Below, piece by piece: positions 35,706 through 47,703 of a stretch of 64,000 nucleotides of DNA (within the stretch, counting starts at the first letter, position 1; every line of letters begins with the position of its first letter). The notes below the pieces were generated by a model, which was not told the origin of the DNA, did not search any database, and saw only the letters and a list, made by a program, of their open reading frames with translations. The position numbers and the translations under genes were made by a program. This stretch comes from Ctenosaura bakeri (taxonomy: Eukaryota > Chordata > Lepidosauria > Squamata > Iguanidae): contig CAOLHI010000057.1 in NCBI GenBank assembly GCA_948474755.1, positions 682,001 through 746,000 of the forward strand, given 5' to 3'.

Positions 35706-36595
35706 AAGATCAGAGCACCCCTTAGTGGGCTAAAGAAGCCCAAATCTTCCTTGATATTCACCTCAGCTGAGGCTGACAAGAGTCCCATAAAATCTGGAGG
35801 ATTATGTAGTTCTGGCTGTTATTTTGACTTACTTACTGCCAAATAAACAGTTTATTTAAAGAAACAGTTTAATTACTTTTGCTTGTTATGGAAAGGCATT
35901 GGAACCAAGGCTTTGGGAGTCACAGCACATCCTGTTGCCATATTGAGAAGTTCTTTGATGGAAATAGAAGTATTTGAGATGCTGGGGGCGCTGGAGGGTT
36001 TTATATGTGGGGCTGGGGTGTTTAGGCATGATTGGGAGAATCTCCACATTGTCATGATAATTATGAAGAAATCTGTGGATTTTTGGAAAGTTCTTACCCA
36101 CTCCTCAACCACCACTAAATTAAATTCTCATTCATTCATAGTAATGGGCTATGCAAGAATTCTTTAGTGCCCAAGATGAAAGATGTGAAGAATTCATATG
36201 TTTCTTTCATTGTCTTCCCTTCTATTTCCATTTTGTGCTAGCCAATGTAATCATCACAAAAGGTGGTATACTGTGATGTTTAAGACACCTGCCTCATTTC
36301 TTGCTTACAGCTGGCACAGGATATTCTATGACTTTACTCAACAATGAAGGAGCTTTGCTCATTAATGAAAGAATGATTTTGAGTGGGAATGTACACAATT
36401 GGATGCCAGTTAAATAGGCAGGTCTATCAGGGTCTTCATTGGTCAATTCTGCTCACCTGAGCTACAACCAATCTTTTTCCTTTGTGTGCTGAATAAAGTT
36501 CCTGAACTTGCCCTTTCATTTTGCCTATGATGAGCCGAAGGTCTCAACTTCTGCTTTGCTAGTAAGTATGTTTTAGTATGAGACCTAGTTTGGGA
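35706..36595. other. No recognised gene; possible rest of the LTR-element remnant
   Basis: The first ~140 bp (to about 35850) may continue the minus-strand LTR-element remnant broken by the L1. Beyond that I see no repeat or gene. Confidence 0.4.
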
Positions 36596-36780
36596 TAGTG
36601 GTTTGAGCACTGGAGTACGATCTTGGAGACCAGGGCTTGATTCCTTGCTTTGCCATGGAAACTCACTGGGTGATCTTTGGTGTGTCACACACTCTTAGCC
36701 TCAGAAAACCTTGAGAAAGTTTCACCCTGTGGCAGCAATAAGTCAGAAACAACTTGAAAGCACACCACCACTACCACCGT
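36596..36780 (+). mobile_element. Sauria-type SINE with (ACC)n-like tail
   Basis: A tRNA-like head (gggatagtggtttgagcact, then gagaccagggcttgattcc) leads to ccatggaaactcactgggtg and a Bov-B-like tail (aataagtcagaaacaacttg), ending in a ccaccactaccacc tract. Confidence 0.8.
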
Positions 36781-37254
36781 CACCACATTTTAGCATTATG
36801 AAATCAGATTAATTGTTTTGTGCCTGATGCACAGTTATACAATTGACTCTTAAAGTTATGATCTTTGTGCTTTGTCTCTTTTTCTTCAGTTACCTTACTT
36901 TATTTTTATTATCTTACCCTTTTAGCAAATTTTTGCTTCTATCTAATTTTGTTGTTATCTCTATGTGTATTTTGTTTAATTTATATCCTACCTTGCTTCC
37001 ACCGTGGGGCCTATTATTAAGAATGGCCTAACTCTAAATCTAGAGTTAGGTTATTGCTACTGAAATCTGTTTTGCATTTGCCTTGGGACTCTTGGGAACA
37101 GAGGGTGCAAAATTTTGCCCTTTGCTGTCTAGGAGGTGCCTTAGGGATATCTTGTAAGCTCTGGTTTCCTCGACTCAACACTGTTTTAGAGACCAATGGG
37201 CATACCGAAGTCAAACTCACAGAACTGTTGTTCATCCTGGGTAAACTTACCTAC
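36781..37254. other. No recognised feature
   Basis: Pyrimidine- and T-rich at 36860-36960, followed by a taactctaaatctagagtta palindrome at 37028-37047. Confidence 0.45.
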
Positions 37255-37774
37255 GGGCCTTATCACACCATACCTTAATCCCACATTGCTCCATTGGGAT
37301 TCCGCTATAGCCATTCCTGTGATAGTATCCGGTGATCAGTGCTCTCTATCACACCCTGTAGACATCTGTGGATTAGTAGCGTCATTTGCAGTTCTTCCCT
37401 CTGCATTACAGCATCATCGCTAAGCCCTTTCCCCACTCTTGATTGGTCCATTTTTTTAAAAAATTACACTGTACTTGCACAGTTAATGTTCTAATGCCAT
37501 GATGCAAGGACATAAAAATCTGTGACACTGTGACACCCACACCATGCCTACTACTAGATCAGCTACAGAAGGAACTGCACTCCCACAGCTAACTGGATTT
37601 TTGCAGGAAAGAGGGGTCATTAACAGATTGTTTACAGCATGAAGAAAGGACACATTTCAAATGGATTGAAATGCAGTAGCTGCTGGTGAGCAATGACATT
37701 GTGTGGTAGGACTGATCCCAAACCAGGAATAATGCATTGCTCTGGCAGTATGATATCTTGGTGTGATAAGACTC
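37255..37774. mobile_element. MITE with (GGG/GAG)(C/T)CTTATCACACC ends
   Basis: 520 bp. Termini are GGGCCTTATCACACCA and, inverted, GAGTCTTATCACACCA. The interior is partly foldback (gctatagccattcctgtgatag, and tatcacaccctgtag). It is not the GGCC.TTTC family, and no clear target duplication was found, so the superfamily is undetermined. Confidence 0.6.
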
Positions 37775-38649
37775 TAAGTACAAGCTAAGTACAGTTATGT
37801 GCTTTTTAGGATGTGGAAATAATGGTTTTACACCTATGAAGTGACTCCCAAGTTTATCATCATCCTTATTAAAAAGTGGATGCTAATAAAAAAAAAAATC
37901 CTCCCAACACAGTTATCACAACCCAAATGTCACTGGAAAGGGTTAAACAAGGTGACAGAATGGAAGCCAGAATAGTGAGCCTCACATATAAGTTTGTGGA
38001 AATCTTTCTCCCCTCTACTTCCAAGCATGCACAACATCATATTTATCCTCCAGACTTTAGCAGCCATTAAGTGTGGGGAATTATTTAGCAAGTTTATGGA
38101 GAATCAGAATGATTTATCAACAATGAAGGGGGAAAACAGCCCAATTCTCAGTAGAGAATGGAGGGGAGAGAGGACTCCTTTGAGCACAAACCGATTGCAC
38201 TATTTATACATCAGTGTTTTGTTTTTTGCATCTATAAACTTACTACATCCAAGTATTTTAATTAATTGCAGTAGTTACTATGGAAACACACGTAATTCGA
38301 TTACATACCTACAAGGCAAAGCTGCATATTTATGGCCATGTGAAAGCATGTAAAACCAGGTAGCTCTTTTGTTAAACTGGAGTCTAAAGTATTTGGGCAG
38401 CCATCAATAACAGTCAGTGAGTACCATTATTTATTCCTCTTGAATATAATAATAGAGCCAGTTGGGAGGACTTTCTATATAGCGGGTGAAGTTCAAAGCT
38501 TGGAAATTATTTTCCAAACTAATTAGTTACACTTACAGTTCCATGCCCTTTCACAACAAATAGTTACCATTTCAGTTACAGGTGGCATTTTTTTAAAAAA
38601 TTAACTCTTAATTTTGTCATTCTGAACAGCAACTATGGCTAGAGTTCAG
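37775..38649. other. No recognised feature
   Basis: Unique-looking DNA with AT-rich stretches. Confidence 0.5.
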
Positions 38650-39272
38650 TAAGGGTTTTATGGCATTGTAAATGGACTTAGGTCTGCAGAAAATAGAACT
38701 GAGCAGTTTTTCCACATCCATATTCAGCAAGGGGTTGTTGTAACATTACTATATAGGGGAGCCAGTGAAATGACTGAGGTGCAATAGAACCAATGCGCAA
38801 CATCTTTGATCATGGGGAGTGGTGGAGCTGCAGTGGGGTAGTTGTAGGTATATGGTTGTGTAAGTGTGCAGTGTTGTGTCTTGTATTCTTATCAATAAAA
38901 ATAAAGAAAGTGTGTTGTACATAGCAGGACCCATGCACATATGGACACAGTGACATATCTAGCATAAATAGCAGTTAGGGCAATCATGAAAGTTGCTCCT
39001 CTGCCTTCTTACCCCTATCCCACCCCCTCCAACCTGCACATGTTTTTTTGCACTTCCTGGCATTGGCATCTGGGGAACATGCCATTCTTGCTGTGCCCTA
39101 GATATGCCTCTGTATGGACACCAGCTAAGGAATGCTGATGTGTATGAGTAGAACCTGATGCATATCAAGATGTTCTTATCAGCATCCCCTTAAGCATTTT
39201 CACAACTCATGAACAGAGTTTCTTAGCACCTCTGATACATATCTACATACATGTAAAGTTATGTAACATAGG
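38650..39272. repeat. Unknown interspersed repeat R1, copy 2, split by a hAT MITE
   Basis: Matches 10130-10562 by eye (aaatagaactgagcagttttt, attcagcaaggggttgttgt). A T-rich middle contains atcaataaaaataaagaaag. The hAT MITE at 38948-39112 interrupts it. Confidence 0.5.
38948..39112. mobile_element. hAT MITE with perfect 8-bp target duplication
   Basis: 165 bp with ends CAGTGACATATCTAGC and, inverted, CAGAGGCATATCTAGG. TATGGACA flanks both sides exactly (38940-38947 and 39113-39120). The exact duplication suggests it is one of the younger insertions here. Confidence 0.9.
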
Positions 39273-39341
39273 CCGTGGTAGAGAATTTTGGCCTAAGATT
39301 CTAGTTACTTTTTTTAAAAAATCTGAACTCTATAAGTCACT

Positions 39342-39808
39342 ATGCAACAACAATCTCCTCTTGTTCACCTCATCATCTTGGTAGATCACAAGCTGAACAT
39401 GAGTCAGCAGTGTGATGAAGCAGCCAAGAAAGCCAATGCAATTCTTGGTTGCATCAATAGGAGTATGATGTCCAGATCGAGGGAGGTAATGGTACCACTC
39501 TATTCTGCATTGGTTATACCTCATCTGGAACACTGTGTCCAGTTCTGGGCACCTCAATTCAAGAAGGATATCGATAAGCTGGAATGTGTCCAGAGGAGGA
39601 CAACCAAAATGATGAAGGGTCTGGAAGTCAGAGCTGTCCGGCAGTGGAATATGCTTCCTGGGAGTGTGGTGGAGTCTCCTTCTTTGGATGTTTTTAAGCA
39701 GGGGCTGGATGGTCATCTGTTGGGAATGCTTTGATGTGTATTCCTGCATAGCAGGGGGTTGGACTGGATGGCCCCTGTGGTCTCTTCCAACTCTATGATT
39801 CTATGATT
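39342..39808 (+). mobile_element. CR1 LINE 3' end, internally deleted
   Basis: A frame at 39342-39734 translates to a CR1 ORF2 tail: [20 protein letters not shown], then [20 protein letters not shown]. After KGLE it jumps to a [20 protein letters not shown] motif, skipping the intermediate region. The element ends in tatgattctatgattc, the typical CR1 3' terminal repeats. CR1 is a non-LTR retrotransposon, and this copy cannot move. Confidence 0.85.
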
Positions 39809-40668
39809 CATCACTCCCAACAAAGCACAATGAAGCAGCACCAAGTGGACTCTGAGTCTACAGTTGAACCATCTTATATGGTTCACCCTCTTCCATACCT
39901 CCATATCTCATAACTATAACATTTTTTACAGTTACCACTGCACGGGAAGAGGAGTGAAGGTATCTCCTTTAAGGATTTAACAATAATGTAACAGCCTTCA
40001 TTATTGTTAAGTTATAAGTAAGGTCTTCAGTGTCAGAAATAGGAGTTAATTACAAATAAGTAATTAATCTAAATAGTTACTTCCAAGCTCTGAAATCTAA
40101 GAGGTCAGATTTTATCTTCAACTGGTGAAAGGTTGAAGGTATATCACAAAGTAAAACAAAAATGGTGCTAACACTAAATAACATTTCTTTAACAGGAAAA
40201 TAGGATTGGTTGTGATACAGGGCTCAGTGAATCTCCATAAACTCAGTAAACTCTCCCCACATGCAATCTATATTTGAATTTAGTGACTGAATTTTAGAAA
40301 CATTTTAGTAATTTTCAATGATTGGGAAAAAATTCCCTAAGATTCAGAGCCCCTTCTCAATATTATGGTGGTTATGACAAGACAGTTTCAAGTAGAAACC
40401 ACCATATACCCCCAGAAAATTCTGGAGAAGACTATTGCATCACAGTTTGATTTTATTTTCCAGGATACACCAGGAGGGGAGGGAAAATTTTAGTTGCCAG
40501 CATCCATTATATCACTCATCTAATGGACCAGATGACTTGAGAGGACTTACACTGAAATTTTACCAAAAAAAAAAAAAAAGATTCTTTTTTTTTTCAAAAT
40601 TATGAAGAAGAGAGCAGAGCACCAGAAAATAGAGAAGAACTTGGCCAGTATTTGCAAGAATTCGTTTT

Positions 40669-40704
<36 letters not shown>

Positions 40705-40889
40705 TTCTGCCTGAGGAATTTTATTTCTACTTTAGTTCTCTCAGAAATTTATATTAGGTCTATTAAGGAAGCTGAAAGACTCCAAGCAAAATCTAAAAGG
40801 TAAAAGGTCTTGTAGGTAAGTCAATACCTTTTGCTAGTTGTAAGCAGAACAAGGACTGTGGGCCTCCTATTGCATTCCTCACCAGAAGG
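39809..40889. other. No recognised gene; simple repeats
   Basis: Unique-looking DNA with a run of A followed by T at 40564-40594 and a (TG)15 tract at 40671-40700. Confidence 0.5.
40671..40700. repeat. (TG)15 microsatellite
   Basis: Fifteen uninterrupted TG units. Confidence 0.95.
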
Positions 40890-41260
40890 AAAGATGTCTG
40901 AAGCCTACTTTCATATCATCCAACATTATTGGATCACTATAACATACTCTACATGGGGATACCATCGAAGACTGTTCAGAAACTTCAACTGGTCCAGTTA
41001 TTGTTAACTGAGGCTGGCTGCAAAGAGTACACAGTTCCCTTGCTGCAATAGCCCCACTGGCTGTTTCTAGGCAGAATTCAAGGTGCTGGTGATGTTTTTA
41101 AAGCCCTATTTGGTTCAAGTCCAGGTCATCTGAATGACAATACTATCTCAGATGAACCTACCTGTGCTTTGAGATTTTCTGGCAAGGTCCTGTCCCACCA
41201 TCATTACAGGTACTAGTGAATATTAGTACTACTATTTGGAGCAGAATACCCTAATCAAAA
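40890..41260 (+). mobile_element. L2/CR1-type LINE fragment
   Basis: Translation with frameshifts gives LDHYNILYMGIP, KTVQKLQLVQ, later FKAL-like and AVSRQ, and an SDEPTCALRFSGK/W-S-R-I-P tail. This is the C-terminal RT region of an L2/CR1-type element, similar to that at 4130-5075. Short and decayed. Confidence 0.7.
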
Positions 41261-43297
41261 AATGCAATATGCATGTGGCCATGTGTATGTACATACTTGC
41301 AATCTGATCAGCAATAAAAATATTATGTAATCCATTATTGCAAAATCAAAATGCCTTTGTCAGACTCCATGCGAAATTGCAGACTTCTCTCAGGTTCATG
41401 GTCACTACATGAGCTGTTGTGTTCACACACACACACACACACACGCACAGCTGTATCCCATGTGCATTATAGATCAGAACAAATTTTAGTTTTCTAATAA
41501 CATCCATGTAAGCCAACCGTGGTCACTCAGCTTAACCTACTCCACAAGGTCACTATTAGAATAAAAATGCAGGGGATGGCAGAGTGGAGTATGGAGGAAA
41601 TAAATGGAACGAAATGGGTTAAGAAAGATAGTTTGCGGGGGTGGATAAAAAATGATAGCCATAAAGTAGTACATGCATTCCAATTTCCATCTTTTGTAAT
41701 GTGTAACTACGGTCCTCATTTACCAAGGAGAAAGTTTCACTGACTGCAATGAGATTTATTTCTGACTAGATATGTCTATGATTGCATTGTTAATGTTAAT
41801 GAAATATTGCTCCGCAGAAGAAAGCTCTCTCAAAGTAAGTAGCCAATATATTTCTCCTAATGCTGGGTCTCTATAAATTACAGTTTTGTTTCTATAACAC
41901 AGTGCTGCTTTGATATGCACACACATGCAGACAGGCACAACATATTAGGCAATTGAAAGAAAGGAGGTGGAGAGAAAAGAGCCAAGAGAGAATATTTCCA
42001 CTTTCATGAGAGAAAACTAACAGGTAACAGTGGAAATTGAATAGTCCTATGACAAACTATTTTAGTGTAATGAATTTGGACTAGTGAGCTCTGGGATTGG
42101 TGAAGTGAAGTGATCACTTGAAGCCAAAGCTGCCAGTCACAAAATTATATCCTCCATTCACCACCTTGGTGTCTTCCTTATATCAGTTTTTGCAAGCAGT
42201 GTCTATCATTTGTGGTGAGCACTTGTGCAAAATGTATTTTGAGCATCCCTCCCAGTTTCGTTTGAATACAACCAGTATTCTTCAACCTGCCTTCCGAGTT
42301 TTTGGTTTGTTTTACACCATATCAATGTGGGAAGCCAGAAATCATTGTGCCTTTGTCAAACCCTGCCCAAAATTAGACAGCTTTTTCTCAGAAGAAAGAT
42401 CACTGTGTGTACTTTCCATCTTTTTTCTTCTTCTTTCATCTATATTCCACCTTTTTCCTAAAACTGGAACTGAAGGTATCTTACAAAAATTAAAACAAAT
42501 GCCATTATATGCATTTCAGTGACAAATGAAAATGTACAAACCTGTCATTAAAATACAATTAAACAATCATCAAAAGGGTGCCAAAGTGTTCACCGTAGCT
42601 CATTTCTCTCTCCACTACCTACCAAGCGACCTCCTATTTAAGGATTCTACCTTTAGCCAATTGTCAAAATCCCCAAGATATATTGTGGGTTCAGCAAACA
42701 AATAAACAGGTAAAAAGAGGGGGAAAATCCGACCTGGCCCTGAAGCAATCAGCTGTAGTGGAGGTGGGAGGATGGGTTGATTTTTGCTACCAAAAAGAGT
42801 ATGCAAAGGGGGTGGGAGGACCTTAAATATCCCCAGACTATGCCCCCCCCGCATTCAATGTAAAACCACATGACCTCCCTCCATTGGCGGTCAAGAAAGG
42901 CATTCCCTCCCTGGCAGAATCTTGCACTGTGAAGGTTGGGTGTTGCATTATTTCCTTTTCTAAACTCATGTTTTTCAAGAAATCAATCCAGACAGTGGGA
43001 GAAGAGTGAATCTTGAATGCTACACACTCAGAAGTAGAGTTGTGATTTTTCCATCAGTCTCCCGACATAAGGCTGACCGATTAGTACTGCTATTTTTCAG
43101 AGAACATCCACCCAAAATTGTTATTTAATTGAAAGTTGAGAGGGTTTCATGTTTGAATGCTGCTCCCCACACATGGAGAAATTAAAGTCTCTTTACATCA
43201 ATAGCAGACAAATGAGTAGCAAGATTCAGTCTAGTCTTTATTCTGCCTAGCATGCTGGTATTTTCCCCAGCTCTTCTATGCCAAAAATGCAAGCTCC
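41261..43297. other. No recognised gene
   Basis: Contains a (CA)n tract at 41424-41444 and a 134-residue open frame at 42118-42522 without any domain. A gatttatat-like repeat word is present near 42430. Nothing further assignable. Confidence 0.5.
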
Positions 43298-44204
43298 TGT
43301 TACCCTGATTTCTGGGGTCCCTTGGGGGACACCTCAATGTGCTCCGCACAATGGGGAATGGAGACTAGCCAGAGCACAAGCAATAGCAATGTGAGAGGCA
43401 GGGTAACCTAGTGGGGTCTTTTACCCTGTTTTTTCGGGTAAAGCGGGGGCCAAGCCAAAAACCAAACAAAAATGTCCAATAAATGATTTTATTGAAGGAA
43501 AGTCTCATGCAGCAATGCAATCACTCACACACTCACTCAAGACCTATTAAGAAGGAAAAGAAAGGAAACTGCATAGGGGAATATTGAAGGGGTGTAGCTG
43601 GGGTGATACTGCACCTTTGTCCTGATGTCCTTGGTCCAGGAAAAACAGCAGAGAAGTGGGGCTCAGCACGGAGAGGGCTGAGGGGATCACTCAACAAATG
43701 GAGCAACGGTCTGCTGGGATGACCGGGGGTGATCGAAAGAACTGCTCAAAAACTGGGACTATTTGTAGGGGAAAAAGTACCTGGAGGACTAATCCTTTCC
43801 TGGCGAGAACAATGGGTGTTGGAGCTCTAATGAAGCTCCACCATGGTAATTTCCTTCATGTGATAGGATTGCAAGATGTTGCCAAAGTCTCGGGATCTTC
43901 GGCTGTGTTTTGTGGTGTGACTTCTGGTCCTCGCCTGGTGGAATATTTGCTCAACTTGGGGCAAACACGCTAATCCCCTCAAGTCAGCATCTTGGGGCTG
44001 AGGACCCTTTGTTTATTGTGGGTTTACACATCTTGAGGTCTCCTGGGTCTACGTGAATGGGAATTTTACTGGCCTGACCTGGTTTTTCGGTCTCTCGACT
44101 GTGCCTGCCTACATGCCCCTTCGAGGGACCTCTCTGGCTCACAGGATCATACTTTAATATCAAAATTGTAGACCCCAGGATAGGGTTTCTCCGTCGGAGT
44201 AACA
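43298..44204 (-). mobile_element. Solo LTR (related to LTR-A), reverse strand
   Basis: 907 bp from TGTTACCCTGATTTC to GGAGTAACA with CTCC on both sides (43294-43297, 44205-44208). It shares with LTR-A the terminal TGTTACC and, near the + strand start (its 3' end), the words ggggtccct, aatgtgctc and gagaggcagggtaacct. The middle is clearly different, so it is a subfamily or sister family. The reverse strand carries an AATAAA near 43483. Confidence 0.85.
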
Positions 44205-44473
44205 CTCCCACACCTGCACTTTGAGGTAGGAAAGTCCAGAAAAATCTTAGGGGAGTTGGAATGGAAACTTCTGCCTAACATTCATAGGTCTCAAATCAAC
44301 ATCTCCGCATAGTGTAAATATCTACATGAGGACCTATGCTACATTGAGCCATATACTGCCACTAACTTACTGATAAGCCTCCCATATTGTCCCACATAGT
44401 GTTTCACGGCAGGTAGGCAGGCTTGATGAAGTATCTGGCTACATCACCCAAAGTCAGGCACAACATGGTTTAC
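44205..44473. other. No recognised feature
   Basis: 269 bp with no assignment. Confidence 0.5.
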
Positions 44474-44979
44474 AGAAGTGCTAAGATAATATTTCATTAT
44501 TACTAAATGATCAGTCAAGTGTTTTGAATAACTTCAGTGAATGGGGAGAATCATCTAAATTAGTTGTATATCGGTAGAGTACAGATGATGTAATTAGCAA
44601 TGTTTACAGTGGGTTACTTGTTTACACTTTACTTGTTTATATGAAAATAGAGGTATCAAATTTTATTTAATGCTTTGGATATAAACCCACCAAAAGAAAG
44701 TTTTTCTTTTTGGAAGTATCACATACATAGGTCAATTATAAATGGAAATAATTCAATACATTAACAAATTCATTAGTATATTTCAGTTAAGCGATGATTA
44801 GAATACCCAAGATAGAAATCTTACCTCCATTTGTAATACTGCATCTCTTCTTTCTTAAATTCTTCTACCTTTATTATATATTTTATGTATTATTTTTGAG
44901 CATGACAATTTGATTTGCTTTGTTCACAATACATGATAATAAATATAATTTTAAAAAGAAGAAGAAGAAGTGCTAAGAT
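44474..44979 (+). mobile_element. 5'-truncated L1 3' end with 14-bp target duplication
   Basis: The insert 44488-44965 is bounded by AGAAGTGCTAAGAT at 44474-44487 and 44966-44979. It has an AT-rich L1 3' UTR, an aataaatataatt signal and a tail of A and AAG repeats. It is similar in places to the L1 3' UTR at 20260-21100. Confidence 0.85.
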
Positions 44980-45829
44980 CCCTGAAGAGGACCTCTCAGC
45001 ACTATTGTCCTCATTTTACATTTAGCTATGGGAGATGTAGCCAGACACTTCTCCAAGCCTGCCTGCTTGCCAAGAATGGTTCTGTCAGGGGCTTGTTGGT
45101 AGTCAAAAAGGGGGCTTTGGGTACTATGTAAGAAAAAAGGAAATACCAATCCCTGCAGTGCCCAGAACAGGTCAACCACATGCATAAGGGAAACCTACAC
45201 ATATAGGTGTCCCTAACAGAATTCTGACCATACTCTTCTTATAGTAAACTGTGTATATCACTACCATGAGATGTAGTGATGATTGCCAGCTTGGGCAGTT
45301 TCAAAGGACTGGAAAAATGATGAAGGGTCAGGCTATCAATGGCTACTAGTCATGATAGAAATATATTGCACAATAAATAAGAAGAAAGTGACCAGACATA
45401 GAACTTGGGCAAATGAGGACCATATGTTTATTTAACTGTTTCTCTAAGATCTGCAGAGGGGCTCCAGACTGTGTAGGCTTGTGCTGAAGCTAGGGTCCCT
45501 CTAGAATTTCCCCTTAGCCTTACTATGGTGAAGCCACTCATGCCATGGTTACAAACCATAGTGAATAGTTTGTCCCCAACTATTTATCCCAGGCCACCTC
45601 CTTCTTATGCCTTGTGATTTTAAAAAAAATGAGAATGTGCCCTAGCTGATTCCTAAAGATTGCTCCAGTCTATGACCCTGGGCTCTCAATCCAAAAGGGC
45701 AAGTCTAATAAAGATCCTGTAACTCTATGCAATATTTAATCTCTACTTTCCAGCATTTCACTGATGAAAACCCCAGTTTTCATTTCAATGGCCACATTGG
45801 CCATTGGAGCTATGGATACCCTAGATTGC
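44980..45829. other. No recognised feature
   Basis: Unique-looking DNA without a gene or repeat that I can name. Confidence 0.5.
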
Positions 45830-46120
45830 TAAAGAGACAAATGAATGAGTCCTAGAGCAAATCAAGTTTGAACTCCCCCTAGAAGTCAAAATGACTACAC
45901 TGAGGCTGTTGTACTTTAGCCATATCATGAGAAGACATGACTTACTAGAAAAGACAATAATTCCTGGTAAAATAGAAGACAGTAGGAAAAGAGAAAGACT
46001 GCATTAGAGTCGGATAGACTCAATCAATGAAGGCATGTTTCTGAATCTGCAAGACCTGAGCAGCACAGTTAACGACAGAGTGACTTGATGGCAGTTAACA
46101 ACAACAACAACAACAACAAG
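45830..46120 (+). mobile_element. Bov-B/RTE LINE 3' end
   Basis: With minor frameshifts it translates to a C-terminal Bov-B/RTE ORF2 tail: LRLLYFSHIMRRHDLLEKTI, then GKIEDSRKRERL, RIDSINEG and NLQDLSSTVNDRVT. It ends in a ttaacaacaacaacaacaac tail (46096-46118). It lies in the same window as the Sauria SINEs that borrow its tail. Confidence 0.85.
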
Positions 46121-46934
46121 CAATGACAAAAAGGGATCTGAGATGGAGAAAAACTGGCAGCATGTTTGTTGAGGGAAACAAAACTGTTATGGCTACTTTC
46201 TACCCTGCCAGTTATTCACTGAATTTTCCCATTTCTCAAATACCGGTAATGATATTGTATCCTCTCTAGGTTTTTTTCCCCTGTTGAAGTTCTTCAGAGA
46301 TCAACCTGCTCTTTTATGATGTACCTATAACCTTTAAATATATATACTAAAGGCTCCATGGGTGATCTTAAAGGATGAGAGAAAGGGAACAAAAATACCA
46401 ACGTCTCTTTCCAATGACACTTCTGAGAAACACCTAACAAGATGTTTCATCTAGCAGAAGAAAAAAAAGGACAGATAATAGAAGCACCTGGATCTTTTGG
46501 CATGTGTGAAAGAGTGAAGAGAGAAATAACATATGTATAACCAGGACTCAAAACAGCACCTGCGACATGTGGCAATAAATCCTTGGGGAGAGAAAGAAAG
46601 AAACGTCAAAGAGAACTCCTGGTTCTGCAAATGGTGGTTATGAATCGAGGCAAATAAAATAATGCCACTTAAAATATAAATGGAGCAGGCCAACATAAAG
46701 ATCATCCCTCAAATCATAACAATTACACGGTTTTGAATAAGTGCTATTGAACTGAGGTGAATTTCTTTCTGAATAGACATGCTTTAGGATCAAGTTTTAG
46801 AGCAGAGAACAACTGTCATCAGCATTTTCAACAGCTTCCTTTTGTGTGACCGAACGTGTAGCCCTAGAACAAAGAGGCAATTTACTAAATGTCTTTATTC
46901 TTCTGATTGTAACTTTCACCATTACATATTCATT
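46121..46934. other. No recognised feature
   Basis: Unique-looking DNA. Confidence 0.5.
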
Positions 46935-46937
46935 TTA

Positions 46938-47103
46938 TGCCATTTCCGCACTAGACTGTTATAGGGCTATTATTCCACTTTCAACATCCTGTGGAATCCT
47001 GGGGCTTGCAGTTAAGGGAGGGGCCTCAAAGGTGAGTCATGTGATTCCATAGGATGTTGAAAGTTGAATAATAGCACTATAACAGTCTAGTGTGGAAATA
47101 GCT
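46938..47103. mobile_element. GGCC foldback MITE, family A copy 5 (TSD TTA)
   Basis: 166 bp. Ends TGCCATTTCCGCAC and, inverted, AGCTATTTCCACAC, each one or two changes from GGCC. TTA flanks both sides (46935-46937, 47104-47106). It is shorter in the centre than copies 1-4. Confidence 0.82.
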
Positions 47104-47271
47104 TTAGTTCAGAATCAGCAGCATGTTGTCATGGTTTTTCATCCTCTTTAAATCACATGTCTCACCTTGTCCCTATGGTGGTCTATTTAAATCTAAGTAC
47201 CTGCTTAAATATATTGAAAGCTAATGAGAAAAGGAGAGATTCTTGATAAAGTATGGATATGGTAGAACAGA

Positions 47272-47703
47272 GGCCCTTTTTGCACAACATTTGCCATGTG
47301 AAAGGGCGCCTGAAATGTAGGGCAATTGTGAAGAGCGATCTGCACAACACACTCACAATTGCGCAATGCTCCAGGGTAGGGCAGGCGCCGCTCGTGCACT
47401 TTTTCATTTTCAGCTTTCAGCCAAAAATGGTGCACGATCGCACATTGCTCCAGGGACCCGCATGCACTTGTAGTGCATATGGAGCCTCTGGAGCTGCGGC
47501 AGTCATGCTTCCTGTCCCAGTGCAGCCTGGGAAACTCCCAGGCTGCAATGCAGAAGGAAGAAGTGGGGCTCTCGCACTGCCTGCTAGAGAGCAGGCCGCT
47601 CATGCAGAGCTGAAGCAGTGGGGACACGAGAGCCTCTCGCTAGAGACTGCTCATGTGATCCCTGCACCCCAGCGCCGAAAAAAGGGAAGGTGCGGAAAGG
47701 GCC
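47272..47703 (+). mobile_element. GGCC MITE, family B copy 2 (TSD AGA)
   Basis: 432 bp. Starts GGCCCTTTTTGCACAAC and ends GGTGCGGAAAGGGCC, with AGA on both sides (47269-47271, 47704-47706). The interior has the family hairpins (gaaagggcgcctg.. and gaagagcgatctgcacaac) and a GC-rich right half. Confidence 0.87.

Noticed and set aside
39330..39749. 139-residue reverse frame
   Set aside because: Shadow of the CR1 coding strand.
42118..42522. 134-residue + frame
   Set aside because: No domain, no splice context and no repeat homology. Consistent with chance in AT-rich DNA.
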